Source: Neckera pumila
Taxonomy: Eukaryota > Streptophyta > Bryopsida > Hypnales > Neckeraceae
Assembly (NCBI GenBank): GCA_963969595.1
Contig: OZ018413.1
Location: 15,365,711 to 15,429,710 of the forward strand
DNA length: 64,000 nt
Direction: 5' to 3'
Shown: positions 1 to 14,100 of the stretch, in pieces
How positions within the stretch are numbered: the first letter of the stretch is position 1
Layout of the letters: every line of letters begins with the position of its first letter
Position numbers and translations under genes: made by a program
The notes under the pieces: model-generated
Told to the model about the DNA's origin: nothing
Databases searched by the model: none
The model's input: the letters and a program-made list of their open reading frames with translations, nothing else

Positions 1-617
1 TTAGACTCATTCTATTTCTATTAGTGATGTTAAGGTTGTGAAGCATCTTATTTTGTTGGCAATTAGAGCATCTTTTAGAAAATCTACAGTAATAGATTCA
101 ATTTCAAAGTTAATATTTGCAATATGTGAAAAAAAAAAGTTTCACATGGTTTAATTTGCTTGCTAGAGCAATCAATCAAATGTTGTTGGGATTAGTGTGT
201 TTCAGTTCCATTTTTAGAAGTATTCACAAATTATTTTTTTCATTTTATACCTACTTCTACTCAATGATTTCTTAATGTAGAATGTTTTTTTCTTTGAACT
301 TTTTGTTTAACTCATCATTCAATTCTTCAAAATGAAATAATTTTCAATTCAAAATCTATATAGCAAAAATCTTAAATTAAAGAAGAATCAAAGCCTAATA
401 ATCTAATTAGACAATTCAAGATTTATACTTCAAACAAACATATTTTGCAATCTACGCGGTCAGAGTTTCTGAAATTTCTTCCACACATTTTAATTTATAC
501 TAGTTTGGTGCAAAAAACTGTGGTTAAATATTGAAAAGATAAGAATTTTCTCTTTGCAATAGAAATGGTAGTTTTTACTGTTTATTGCCCTTCCAAAAGG
601 CCTTGCACCTATAGGAA
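1..617 (+). mobile_element. Partial piggyBac-like non-autonomous element (window edge)
   Basis: Bases 57 to 617 match the reverse complement of about 2428-3010 over most of their length: the run with tagagcatctt, the block with cttgctagarcaatc, the tacctacttctac stretch and the aatrgcagttt terminal block occur in the same order. It ends in a decayed terminus (tataggaa) followed by TTAA at 618-621. The other end lies before the window or is lost. It is an old diverged copy of the family whose best copies are at 2428 and 51441, and it carries no coding capacity. Confidence 0.65.
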
Positions 618-621
618 TTAA

Positions 622-2423
622 AAGATATTCATCTAAAAATATTAGTTTGGTAAGATTCTATTTAACTTCAAAGTTTTGCTCATTTAAATGTGGTGCCTTA
701 GACATTTAGGGCTAATGCCATTTATTTCATCATGTTATAGAAAAATTGTATACAACTGAACTTCATTAAACCTTTGTTGTAATCTATTAAAGATAAAAAT
801 AGACATAGAAATAGAATGATATATTGAAAAATCAAGAATAAGAATCACGTTAAAATAAAGATATAAGTAATGCTTGAAATAAGAAAGTAACGTTCTTTTA
901 TCCAACTTCTAAAGGACGGAGTGTGTTTTCAAAAGGAATTGTCAAAAAATATAATTTTTTGGTGCACTAGCCAAAATTAAAAGTTAAATTTTTTTTAACT
1001 TCAACTGTACAAAAATGTAGAAGACTGTATGAAAATGTGAAGAAAATTTTCAATCCATTTGACCCTGTGGATTGAAAGATAATATTGTTTGAAGTAAGAA
1101 AATAAAAGTTTAATTTGATTACTTCAAAACAGGGTCAACAGACTTCAAGCCCTCTTGGAGTAATATATTTACTATACACATAATTGTGCCTCTAAACCAT
1201 TAAATACTAAGGCAGGGATATCCAAAAGTCCTCAGACATCCATTTTTTTTCTAAATCATAATTATTGTTAATAGACTTGGCAAATTTTTATATTTTTTTG
1301 CTGGCAACAAAAGATAGTTTCAGTATATGCATCCAAAAATTTTCAAATGATATGCAAAAATAGATAGGATTAATAAAATTTGACTCGTCTTGGAATGAGA
1401 TTTTTTCTCTAAATAGGTATTATATTATGTTAATTACATACATGCCAAATTTAATATGTAGATGAGGAATTTAGAAAAAGTCTCCAATTTGCCTATACTA
1501 CCTATAAATTTTTAGGCAATATAACTCTTATTTCAGGCATCCAATTAGAATTCTTTTACATCCCTACCAAAGGGATGAATGTCTACATCTTGTATCAAAT
1601 TTCCAGAAACATTTCTTCTTTTTTGACTTCATCACCACCTATCCAAATTCCAATTGTCTTTTGAACATATGAAGGGATAATTGCTCATTGAGGATTTAAC
1701 CCATAAATGCCTATTCAACTATATTATAGATGGAAAATTGAGAATTGAACTTTAACAATGAAAAATGATTCATTCAAACAATTTCAGTATCATTGCCTCA
1801 AAATGTAAGTTTACATTCACCTCCAAATGACCAAATAAAGATTATGCTTTAATAAATATATCTTTTAAAAATAAAAGGTGAAGATCAAAGTTTCTTTTAA
1901 TTTATTAGATGCGGTTTAATTTAAAGGGAATTTGAATTTTTTTGTAGTTGAAATACAAAATAGTTGAAGTTATTGAGTAGAATCCTATGGTCAAAGTCAA
2001 CACAAGACATTTATAAAAATAGATTCTTTAATTTTTAATATATTATTATTTAAACATATAATTTTTGTACATAATAGAAATTAGACTTTCTACTTTTATT
2101 CATTTTCCAAGTTAAATTGTCCAACTTTAATTGATTATTTGGTAGAGAATGCCAACCTTGACTACTTGACAAATCTTAGAACATACTCAAAGATTTAATA
2201 AAAGTCTCATTTGAACTCTTTTAGATCTTGATATAATTTTTAAGAATCAATTTTTAATTTTTAAAATTATTTTATTGAAAAAATAGTATATGCCTATATA
2301 ATTTGAACATATTATCAATTTCATACCAAAATTTCAAATTATATAATTTATGTTTTATGTTTTTCATGTTTATGGATGGATTTTCTTTCAAAAATGTATA
2401 CAAAAAAATCCAACTCGATTTTC
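622..2423. other. AT-rich intergenic stretch, no gene seen
   Basis: Very AT-rich sequence with many A and T runs. No open frame has coding character and no intact inverted termini are visible. I see nothing further that can be supported here. Confidence 0.6.
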
Positions 2424-2427
2424 TTAA

Positions 2428-3350
2428 CCCCTAAAGGCCCAAGGCCTTTTTTCTCCCAAAAAACACTGGAAACTGCCATTTCTTTAGCAAGGAGTAAAAA
2501 AATTTGAAAAATGTTTTTTTTTTCACATCTAATTGTAGGATCTTACACCTAACTAGTATGAGAATGTGTGGAAAAAACTTCAGAATTTTGAAACACTTAG
2601 ATTGCAAGATATTTGCATTTAAAGTGGAAAAAACAAGTATTTCAACACATTGCGGGACTAGATTTTTTGACTTTAAACATTTTTAACTTAAAATTTTTAT
2701 ACTATAAAGTTTTGAGCTTTAAATCTTTATAGTGGAGATTTGAGTTGAGAGTCTAGAAGAATAAAAAATATTCAAAAAAATCTTAATTATCATTCCTAAG
2801 AAAATTGTTAAGTAGAAGTAGGTACAAGTTAGAAGGAAAATCTAAAATATTAATATATTTTAGATGGAATTAAAATACACTAATTCCATTGGTGAGATTG
2901 TTCTAGCAAGTAAACTAAACCATGAGAATTTATTTTTTTGAAAAGTTGCAAAAATAGCATTTAGAAATGAATCCTACAAGTTATTTTTTTCAAGAAGATG
3001 CTCTAACTGCCCGAAAAAACAAGAATGTTCATAACTTTCTCATAACAAATCCAAATGAAATGAATCAAAGCTTTCCAGATAGACAAAAATATAATCTATG
3101 AGAAAAAAGAAATCAAATTTTTGCCAAATTTCTTTTGCTGCCCAGATTGCCCAGTTATGAAAAAAAGTAATATATTTGGCCATAACTTTTGACTCCTATT
3201 TTCAAATGTGTTGAAATTTAGTGCATATGAAAGATACTCCTTGCGCCCACCTTCTTTTAAAATTTCAGCTTAAAATATGGAAATCTCTAGTCACACACAC
3301 CTTACCCAAAATTTCTATACAGGCCAAAACGCATGCCGGTCCTTTAGGGG
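2428..3350 (-). mobile_element. piggyBac-like non-autonomous element, 923 bp
   Basis: The element starts CCCCTAAAGGCCCAAGG and ends with the inverse GGTCCTTTAGGGG. It is flanked on both sides by TTAA (2424-2427 and 3351-3354). TTAA target duplication together with termini that begin CCC is the signature of piggyBac transposons; this is family knowledge, since no transposase is encoded. Relative to the copy at 51441 it lies in the opposite orientation. The short ORF at 2504-2686 has no coding character. Confidence 0.8.
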
Positions 3351-3354
3351 TTAA

Positions 3355-4914
3355 ATACATCCATAAACATGTAAAATCACATCCAAACGCATAGTACATT
3401 GTCAATTAAATTTCTTTTTTCTCCATATTCCTAGCAGCAAACCCTACTTTTGAAACCTTGCTTCCAATTTTCTTTCAATGTCGTGAGTGTAGGTGGGGAT
3501 AATCAAATTTATGATTGATGCATTCCCATTTCAATATTGCCATCACATAGTCCTAAAATTGCATCATAATCATGAAAGAAGTATTTGGATTTTAATGAAT
3601 AGTTGATAATTATACAAAATTATTTTTGTATTTTAATTTGATTTTAAAATGATGGTTGATTTAATGCCAAATTTAAGTTTTGATGAATAAAATTGGAAAA
3701 ACATGTCCAATTTTGACCACCTTATGCAAATATTACCTGAGATCCATCTCCGAATTTCTTCAAAGAGTCCTATTTTGGCCAAATGGCATTATAAGGAGAA
3801 ATTATCACAAATTTGGCTTGTGTGAAGAAAATGGCAACTGCAGGTCAATCAAATAGATGTGTTGAGATTGGTGACGATCGTCGTCATACATCTTGGAATG
3901 CAGGTGCAAAATTCATTTACTTCCTGACAATTAGAATTTGGTCTTATGTAGAGTCTTTTTATGCCATGTTCTTTAAATTTTGGAAGAAAAGAGAAATTAA
4001 AGAGAGTAATGTTCCAACAATGTACACTTGTAGACATTCAAATATATATTTGAAATTGTTGTGAAAGAAATGCATGATAGATCTTAAATCATAAATACTT
4101 CTTTGTACAAAATGTATGTACATTTCATCCCTCAAATCAAGCACAATAATATGACTAAATAGAAGACAATTATATTAAGTGTCAAATAGTCTAAATGTTT
4201 TTTAAGTGAGTTATAATCAATGATAGAGTACAAATATGCTTGATATTCCGGAATGTCATTGAAGAATTAGAGGGTAAGAGGTTTGAGTGCTTTGTTTGTT
4301 TAAAGTTTGAATCCAAGAGCGATCATAATTATTTTGTTTAGTAAATTTTGAAGTTTTAAGATCATTGCTTTCAATCCCAATATTGAAGGCTTCAAAATTG
4401 ATAGAAACATCAAAGAATTATCAATTCCTAGTTACTTGACCTAACTTATACTTTGCAAATTAGTGAATCAATTCTTTTGAGTTCCTTTGAGTTCCTTTGA
4501 GGTCAAGGCTCAATTTTTTCTATTGTAGAGCTTGTAACATCCTCTTTATTCACAATGGTCTCAAGCCCTATATCACTCTTCTTCTCACAGAATTTATGCT
4601 CTAATTAAAAATACTATTTTAGGTCTTACAAGTGTACATTAGTGATCTCCATCACTGACATGATGGGAAAATTGTCTAGCAAGCAAGCAATCAACTGTTT
4701 AAGTCTTACAAAAAACTACCACAAAAACTACTCGCAATATTATGCTTGATACGACACACTACCACGTTTTGTAATTGTGAATTCCTATAGCTACAATATC
4801 ACATATAAATCATGAATCAACCTACAAAATGAGAAGTTTTGAGAGTGATAAATGTTTTTCATTTGATGTTGCGTTGTAGGCACTACGTGTTCAAAAACAG
4901 CCGTATTGGGTGGC
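3355..4914. other. Intergenic and kinesin 5' region
   Basis: AT-rich sequence without a recognised gene. A small tandem repeat of gttcctttgag lies near 4470-4500. The last 100-150 bases before the kinesin start probably hold its 5' untranslated region; an AG that could end a 5' UTR intron is present near 4879. Promoter elements cannot be assigned with confidence. Confidence 0.5.
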
Positions 4915-7900
4915 ATGGAATTTGAGAGCCAGTCAAACAATATCAAGGTGTACGTGAGAACACGACCACTCTCAAGAGATGAAATGAACAAGGGTGAGAG
5001 CATGTGTATTCATGTCAGCCATGATGAAAAATCACTCAAAGTACGATCAAACTTCTCACTCCATTTTCTACTGCATTGCACATTCTTTATTAATAGAGAA
5101 ATTTTTACTTTTAAACGTGGAACATGGAACTGGCCTTTGTGATTGGTACTTGTAGTAAACCAAAATGATCAATTCATGAATGAATAAAGAAGGGCATTGC
5201 TGTTTTTCTATAATCCAAAATGTCATTCATAGAACAAGTTTTGTCGTCTGTAGTGTTTCAAGGTTAATATTCATAACTTTCTTGGTCCTTATCCATTGTC
5301 AGTCTATTTTCAAATATGTTTTTGATTTTTTAAACACCAACCAATGTTCACAATCTTAAGTTCATTTTGGGATATTGATTAATCAAAGAGTTGAAGAAGT
5401 AGAAGGACCTTTCACTTGCCTGTAAGAATGTTTAAACCTATAACGTTGTTGTGGGCACTAAGTGTCTAATAGATGACAGAGAATCTTTCTATTTAAGATA
5501 GAAGTGCAAGTGTTCATCCTTAGAATTTTGTGTGAAAAGGAGAAGTCTTGCATAATAGTTTGACCTCCATTGAGTGCTCTTGTTTTTATTTATAAAGAAA
5601 TGACTCATATGGTACCAAAAAGGATGATCATTTCCACAGTGAAAGTCTAGAATCCATGTTTTCAAATGGTGTTTCTTGCTTAACAATGAAACCCCTGCAT
5701 TAGAAGGCTTGCATAATAATAATTATTGAGATATCATGACCAAGCTACTTCCAATTGCTATTGCTGAACCCTTGTTGTCATTTTACGTCTCGCTTGTTCA
5801 GGTTGTTGAGCAGGGATATGGATATAACATTACCACCCGCTCATTCCAGGTAAGAGTAACATACAATTAGTACTTCAAAGCCAAATTGTTGTACTGTACA
5901 GTTTATATTACAGTGCAGGCCTTTTTGAACATAATATTGTAGAAAAAATGGGTGTTTTTTCCTTGCCTGCTGAATTTGTAGAAAATTATACACTAACGTG
6001 CTTATATATTGTAAGAGAAATTATAGGAAAAAAGAAATGTTCTTTGAGGGTTTTGAAATTGTTTGTTTTGTTTCAAGAGCTCCGTCAAATTTTTCATTTT
6101 GGGGTTCTTTGAATATGGCATGCAGTTTGACGGCTGCATTGGGCCAGAGGTGCATCAACAAGATGTTGTAAGAAAGGTGGCAATGAAGAAGCTCCTTGAC
6201 AAAGTGCTCGAAGGCTATTCATCCACTGTGATGGCTTGCGGACAAACGGGATCAGGAAAGACATACACCATGTGCGGGCAAGAGGAGGTTAGGCGTCTTT
6301 CTTTGATTCAAGCACAAATAATTGGATATGGAGTGTGAAATAGTATCATGTTCATTTGTGATGTTTGAAAATCTTTTATTATTCTTCCACAGAATCAATT
6401 GTGTGACATCCAAGGGGGCAACAATGGTTTGATAGCTCGCTCAGCCACTTACCTATTTGAAGCCATGAGGGCTCGTGGACAAAATGTTTCAAGTGGACAA
6501 AAACCTTTCACCATGCGAGCTTCATACTTTGAAATCTACACTGAACAAGTAATAAATGTTACATACAAACATAGTTTTACATTTCATTTTTTACTTCAAT
6601 TTGGTTAATACATATTTGTATGACTGCATTTCATAAAATCCTTCTCATTGATAGAATTTTCCATGAGATTGTCAAAGGCAGGTAAATGACTTGTTACGAT
6701 TAGATAACGCCCCCCGAGATGTAAAGTGGAGTTCACGTGATGGCTACTATGTGGATAACTTGTTGCTTGTGGATTGTGACACACTTGATGATGTGTTCTC
6801 TGTCCTTAATGAAGGAAGTAGGAATCGCAAGGTGACTAAACTTTTATAGTGTTAAACCCAATTGTTAAAGTGTAAGGGTTAAAAAATAAATAGCACTTCT
6901 AGAAGCAAGTTGGTGTGTTCACATTCAAATGAATGGCATGTATGTGTGGCATGGAATTGTTCTAATGTTGAATTGAATTTATTTTGGAATGAGACAGGTG
7001 GGATCACATGAACAAAACAAAGACAGTAGCCGTAGTCATTGCATCATGACACTTCATGTGGACTCGTTGTGTCAAGTCACCAATGATGGCCCACCCATTA
7101 CACGGTATAATCCCAAGTTGAATAATATCTGCAACTATTATAGGTTGTGAAGAAATAGAATATAGGTTTCTAGTGTTACACCCATATGAAAAGAGAGTCT
7201 GTAGTTGATCTAACTACATCACATGGACATCTATAGCAAGTGTGTTTTGGTTATGAGATTATGTGGAGTGAAGTAAGAAGGTGAAAGTGTGTAGCTAGCT
7301 TAGGGTCACGTTACACTTAGGATCAAGCCAAGAAATAAAAATTCTCTGAATTGCATAATCCTTCTTTTAAACCCTATAATCGATTAAAAAAACGCAGATA
7401 TCTGAACGTTCTTGATTGAGTACAACGATTTTGGCAAAATGTTTGATAATGCTCTTGAGCTTCATCTTGTGCATAAGCAATCATGTTGTGCCTCACCAAA
7501 GAATCATGGCTGTCAAGCCTACCTCATTGATCCATTTGCGAAGTGATTGGGGCATGTGATCCTCTGACGACTTTCTTCATTGTTCACTTTGAGTTCCTTC
7601 CTTCTTCCCTCTGCTTCCACAGTCCAGCCGTTTCATAACCAACTCAAATGCCTTATGTAGTTGGCATGTTAAGAGGGAAGTGTATATCCTGTTCAATTTC
7701 GAAATCGGTCTTACATTTACAAGTGGACACCTCAACATTAGGATTGCAAAGGCATTCTTGAGATCCAGCAGGCTGATATTCCAAGTTTTTGATGAACTCT
7801 GCACTAAAGCTCAAAACAAAGACAAGTAAAATCCGGTGAATCTGAAGCATTTTGTTCATTTCAAAACTCTGCCACAGACGCTCACTCCTGGGCAAGTGTT

Positions 7901-10244
7901 GCAGGTATGGACGCATGTTGTTCGTGGATCTCGCGGGCAGTGAACGCTTGAAGAAAAGTAAAAGCTGTGGGGAAATGTTGAAGGAGACTGGCAGCATCAA
8001 TAGGTCGCTCTTTACCCTAGGAAAGGTGAATCTCTAAGTCATCTTTTCTCCAGTCTCTTAAGCTTCAGTATGTTCATGTGCAAGCCATGTTCCTTGGCAC
8101 TGCAGTTAAGTGCCTGTCCCAAACGACAGTGACGTAGTAAAGAGTTCACAGGAAGGGAATATGTCACCTCTCGGCCGTTTAGGTCTGACACCAACACGCT
8201 ACCAACCTCCTTGCATGTGCGGCTCCAGCTCTTGCGAAAGAATCTGAACATGGCAAGGTCGTGAGCATTAGTTTTCTGTTAGAAATCGGTGGCGCATCAC
8301 TCCACTCCATTCACTAATTTGATGGTTCAATTGATAAATATACTGCTATGATATAATTCCATGTACTGATTTGTCTTTGACACAGGTCATTTCAGCTCTC
8401 AGTGAAGGCAAGAAAGGTGATGTGGTGCCATACAGGTTCGTTACAACGTCAAATCCAGAGATTAACCTTCGCTGGTCCTATACTATGTGAACTCTCAGCG
8501 TCGTATATCTAAAGGGTTTGTCAGTTTAACTCACTCAATGTACGGTTAACTTAACAATCATAAAAGTTATTTGATATTCAAGTTACTGACTTCAGACATG
8601 CTAGCGATCAAAATTGCTTTTTTTTCTAAATTGCAAGACGTAAATCATCCAACATTTCATGCAGGGAGAGCCTGCTGACAAAGTTATTGATGGATAGTCT
8701 CGGTGGGAAGAGCCTTGCACTTATGATTGCCTGCGTTTCTCCGGCATCTTCGTCCATTGACGAGACTCTTAGCACCCTGCATTATGCCACATGTGCAAAC
8801 AATATCGTCAATGCTCCGGCGGTCAATTTAGACGCTCGTGACAAGGTAATTGTCGGGTTTTGGTACCTCTGAAGTTCGTCTTTTCATAGGCTTTTATGTA
8901 ATAGCTTCACTTAGCACCCAATTCTCAGGAGAAACGAGCAAGCAAGAATTTCATAACCTCAACGGAGCGAATTTCTATAGTGGCAACCGAGCATTGGATC
9001 TGCAGAGGATGAGTGTATCTCATAATCTTGTCCTCAAGTGCTATGATGTCCTTTTTAAAGACCCTCAATTGAGCATGATTGAAAAACATCCAAACCATTG
9101 AAGCAACAGCCAGCGGCCTCATTATGAGAAAGTCAAAATAGAGCCTCATTATGAGAAATCTGACCCTCGCCACTCCTACTCTACTTTCATGTTACTTAGT
9201 CAGTTATGCAATTACACTGGAAATCCTAACAATCTGTTTATGTGATTGAAATGAACCTCAGGTTGTGATAAAGTTGCAGAAGGAAATCGCACACCTGAAA
9301 GAAGAGAACCAGTATCTCCGGTCCAAGTTGGCAGAGCAAAACATTGAAGTAGATCAGTTTCCAAGATTAGACACTGCAAACACCCCACCGTCGTCAGCGA
9401 CAAAAAGGGTCCGTCATTCAAGTCAGAGACCCAAGTCGAGGGAGAAGCTACCGTCAGAGTTGAAGGGAATGGAAAAATACTTTTCCAAAGATTCGACAGG
9501 ATCGAGCAAAGATCTGACAAAAGAGCTATCGGGATTGAGTGTATTCGGAAATTTCCAGGTCATATCCTTCTCTTTCAAATACCATAGATTTCCTTATAAT
9601 GTAGTTTGTCACCCCAAAATCAAATTGATGTACTTGAGTAATGAATGCTACTACAGTACAGTTAGTAACGGATGTCAAACTGTTTAAGGCTGAAAAGCTA
9701 GCAGGCTTGAAGCTAAAACGAAATGATCTGTGCGGAGATTGACAGCATTGGTAGAGAACGAGAAGGATACCTCATTTAAGCAAGAAATAATGGTTGACTG
9801 CTGCAGGATCACGCTCAACAGAATGATAGTGATTCGTCAGTCATGGATGGTTCGAGGTGTTCACTGTTTCCGTCTGAATCCAACAGGCGGAGTCACACAG
9901 GTTCCAATGGCTGGGACTCCTGTGACAAGTCGGTGGATTTCAATATAACGCCGCGTGTCTATAGTGAACCGCGGTGTTTGCGATCATCTAACGAGCCAAA
10001 CTCTCTCTTGGGCATGTACAGAGGTCTGGCAAATTCCAAACCAAAAGGTTTACAACACCGTAGGAATCGTGTTTCTGTTGATCACCTTGGTGGCTCAAGG
10101 GTCAGGCTCAGGAAAGGGGCGGGCAAGAATGGCAAGCAGGATCCTAGGTTCCAAGGAAGCATAACTGTCAACCAGACGGCCTTTCTCAAGAGACTACTGG
10201 ACTTGAATTTGTCACCTGTCCATGACGACATAGTCAATTATTGA
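4915..10244 (+). CDS. Kinesin-like motor protein, KIF12-like (kinesin-16 type)
   Basis: ATP-driven microtubule motor of about 611 residues in 11 exons: 4915-5040, 5802-5849, 6126-6287, 6393-6548, 6682-6831, 6998-7104, 7905-8025, 8386-8435, 8665-8845, 9262-9558, 9807-10244. All junctions are GT-AG and keep frame. The motor domain is N-terminal, starting [11 protein letters not shown]; the P-loop GQTGSGKT is at about 97-104, switch I NKDSSRSH at about 221-228, switch II DLAGSE at about 258-263, and the [12 protein letters not shown] helix follows. A short coiled-coil ([13 protein letters not shown]) follows the neck at about 370-400, then a polar, serine- and arginine-rich tail. The blocks [26 protein letters not shown] and ETLSTLHYA resemble animal KIF12 more than plant kinesin-4, -7, -12 or -14. 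KIF12/kinesin-16 tends to follow the presence of cilia (family knowledge), so a role in sperm formation is inferred. The exact start and exon 11 are the least certain parts. Confidence 0.85.
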
Positions 10245-11124
10245 GAATGTTCAATTGTGATTGAAGCTGCTGCTGCAGTTGTACAAAACCTTCGTAGTTG
10301 TACAATATGAAGCTTTGAGTTGCAAAGCAATGTGTTGTCTTATAAAGTTTGCGTAGAATCGTTCAAATGGGATAAAGCAAGCTGTTGCGTATTTGCAATT
10401 ATCTGCCTTACATGATGTCTTAAAACATTTGCTTCAGGCGATTGATGTCACATGCATGCATCGGAGGACTTCTGCATATACACTTCGATCGGTCCTTACT
10501 CGATTGGCCTGATTCGGTAGGTCCAGCGCGTCTTGTCAGGCCCAGTCTGTAATTAATTACTCTCACAATTAGATCGCATTTAGTGACGATTTAGACTCCG
10601 AGTACTCCGCAAGTTCAATCACTTCAACGAAGTTACCTGACAAAGTAATGACCAATAAAAAAGCCATGAGTTTGGACTTGATACCGCAGCAAGACATTAA
10701 AGCGTGGCTTCACTTATGAAGCTTCAGTGAATAACATCAGATGTTATGAATCCTCAGTTGCATCAATTCATTCAGGAAACTCGCATCAATAATCAACTCA
10801 TCCATTGAAACTTCTTTCATCTAACAAGAGGTATGCAGGTATATCGTACTTGGCGGATCAGGCGACAACCTAACTATGGTGCTAACTGGACCGTATCAAG
10901 CTTAAGCTGATAAGTCTGTCAAGCACCTGGTCATGGTAGCTCCTCGGATCGGTCTTTGTTTTTGACTGCTTCCGACTACCAACTCAAATTGGCAAAATCC
11001 CTTCGTCCGCGTTTGTTCGTGGAATTCGAAAGAAGGTAAAATTGGGCAGAGGCTCTACGATAGCGCACTGTACACATTTTTGACCTGAATGGTAGACTCC
11101 AGCTGATGAGGCAATGGCAAACCC
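10245..11124. other. Shared 3' region between convergent genes
   Basis: The kinesin and SRRP1 genes converge here, with stop codons 880 bases apart. The stretch should contain both 3' untranslated regions and polyadenylation sites. No ORF, repeat or RNA gene was recognised. Confidence 0.6.
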
Positions 11125-14100
11125 TTAAGGAACCCTCCCTGTGACGCGCTGCACAGCTGCTTTAATCCCTTCCCGGTCGAGATTTGTGTTTAATTGTACC
11201 TCTTGCACCTGCCCATTAGAGAGAAATTCAAATGATCAGTAGTGGGAGTCCTGAACTATACGAGTATCGCTAAAACTAAACAAAATTCAGTCCGAGAAAT
11301 CCCCTCAACAAAGAGCTGAAATGGTTCATTAGTTTCCAACTCTTACCTGTCGTCCTGCCCGAGCCAAGAGGCTGAATTTGCCGTCCTCAACAGGTGCCTG
11401 TACAAACGCATGAAGTTGGTAATTATTCAAAGTCAGTGATTGTGTGCATGCTTGGGTAACGGCCGGAGAATTCGCCACTAGTGGTGTCCGCTTGTCGTGC
11501 AGATATAGAGAACAGGCATAAACTTCTTTGCTGTTCCATAATGTATTATCCTAACCCGCTACCAAAGAGCACTGGCTCTGAGAGACGAAGTAACGCAGTG
11601 TTAGTTATGAGCCATTTACGTAGAGCCTACTATCCTCATGCAGTAAATTGACTTACGAAAGTATATAAAGCCCTTCAAAAGGGATTTCGTTCTCGGCAAC
11701 GGAGTACATCAAAGCTAGATTGTGTAGGATGCCAAGGAACATAACGAGTAAACCAAACACATGCAAGAGGTTGAAGTCATTGTGAAACGTACATTGGCTA
11801 ACCACAACTCCAAATCCTGAGATACTACACGCTTCTCCAATCTGGTACGACCGAGTGTGACACCCATGATCCTGTCAAAACCACACTGATTTGTCAATCA
11901 ACTGTTTCGAATTCCTGGCACAAACAAACAACTTTAATCCAAAACAGCCTGGAGTATATATTCTGGATGATGAACAGGCGCTTCAGGGAGATGATTTGTC
12001 CAAATAACTTTTCATGCAACCAGTGTAATGTTCGAATGTCCAAAACGCAACCTAATTTTACGTTCAATTTGATAAAATAAAGGTAAGTATAATATTTGTA
12101 CAAAGATATAAGCAAAACCACGAAAAAATTCACAAAAGGATTTGGGAGTTGAAGGGTTAATTTTCTCCTAGCAACACTATACAAAGCATCACAAACGCCG
12201 CGTATCAAAGGTCTGATAGAATTACCCTTCTTCATTCATCAATTCTTCACAAATTTGCTCTAGGCCTGGCAAAGCTGTTCCTAAGAGTTCGGCATCCTGT
12301 TCGATTGGCTCCAATGAATCCTGCTAAATTGACATTGAGAATGTGAGTTCAGCAGCAGCCTCAATAAGTTCCCCACAACCATATAGTGAAAACACAAATA
12401 ATCATAGACATACTGCTAGTCCCATCCATAACATCTTCCCACTAAAAGCACCCATCCCTAACTCAGTTTCAAAACCACTTACTTGAGTCTGCACAGGCAT
12501 TAGCGTATCAAGAGTTTCTAGAAGAGGATCAGCCTGCAGCTGCTTGATGGATAGAGCCAATCGCATTCTTTCCCTGCAATATCGAAATGTATTAGTCCCC
12601 GCACACTTTGAGCGCTTTGAAATTTCAACATGAAAATGGAAGGCAACCAAGTCTGGAGTCGGTCCCCTCTATACACTTGGTTAATTATTCATTTTTTAGC
12701 TGAAAATTGTGCCTTCGCTCTGATTCTGGCCATTCCGGCAATCCCTGCTTTCGCGACACAACAAAGGCAGACGCATATGGAGTAAGAGACTTCTTTCTAA
12801 CAGGCATACACAAAGCAGCCCACGGAGCAATAACATACAGGTAAATTCCCTTACGTCGCCCCTTTAGCAAAGAAGGTCTACAATTCATATTTAAGTTCAT
12901 CCTTTATCAGACAAGATTATCTACCACAAGACATGAATTGATGCTCGAGTCGATTCGAGCTCTGACGGCAAGGCAGACCGTGTCCATTATGCTGGATTTC
13001 ATACCACCAAAAAATAAATAACACGAATAACTTACTTGTCCACCTGTATAACCTTGACACGAACCGTCTTCCCTTCCTCTAAAAGATCACGAGGATTACG
13101 CACAGGATCCCATGAGAGCTCTGAAATATGTACTAATCCACTAACCGGGGATGTACCTGCAATCACCCATCCTCGATGATCTCTTATCAAGTTAGAAAGA
13201 TGACCGGTAGTAGGTTGACAAGATGACACACAAAAACGAGTGAAGAAGCTGAACCATACTCAGTTCGTATCCAGTATTCCATTCTGCTTCATGACTTAGG
13301 CAAAATTCCTATGATATGTCAGACATGGTCATTTCTGGTTCATGATATTGAGCAAGCAAGAATCAATGACCAGTGAGGATCTAATTACGCACCATCTGGC
13401 AGCACGAGATCGACGAAGGCACCGAAATCTGTTACAGAATTGACCTTGCCATCATAAACCGACCCCTCCTCAATCAAGCGCAATTTTTCCTCGAGTACAG
13501 CTAGTTTTTCTGAGAAAATTAATCTTCGTTCAGCTTCGACCACCTCTATCATCTGATAACAAGGTCACACAAATACTTAGAACATGCATAGCACTTTGAC
13601 GGCAAACACTGTCGGCAGCATTAATATATAATCGGCAGGTCACAGCAGCATATTCAGTATATTGAGAGCATATTGAGCGGGACTACCTTGATGCAGACAA
13701 CTTCACCAACCAATTCCTTGGCGACCTCAGCCAGTGCCCTACTGCCACCTGATCAAATAACAAACCTTTTTGTCAACTTGAGTCTGATACGATTTCCAAT
13801 TCAAGTTTCACGAATTCACAGTAATTACATATGAAAATCGTGATTCACGTACTGCCATCATAGTGACCGGCGAGCACCTTTTGGTATGCGGGCAATATCC
13901 ATTTGTGAGAAAGGGAGGAAGCCTTGAAGAGACCCAAAGCGCACCAGCAATCCTCCACTGTTGCAAGCATCGACCCGGCCCCGGTGGATACTTCCGCTCT
14001 CCATCACCTTCTCCGCTTTCTTCCAATCTGCAGCTTTCTGCACATCAATATTCGAAAGCTCAATAATATGACATTAAATAATTATAGAACAATAGAACAA

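Noticed and set aside
7653..8000. 115-codon minus-strand frame
   Set aside because: Antisense to kinesin exon 7 and the preceding intron.
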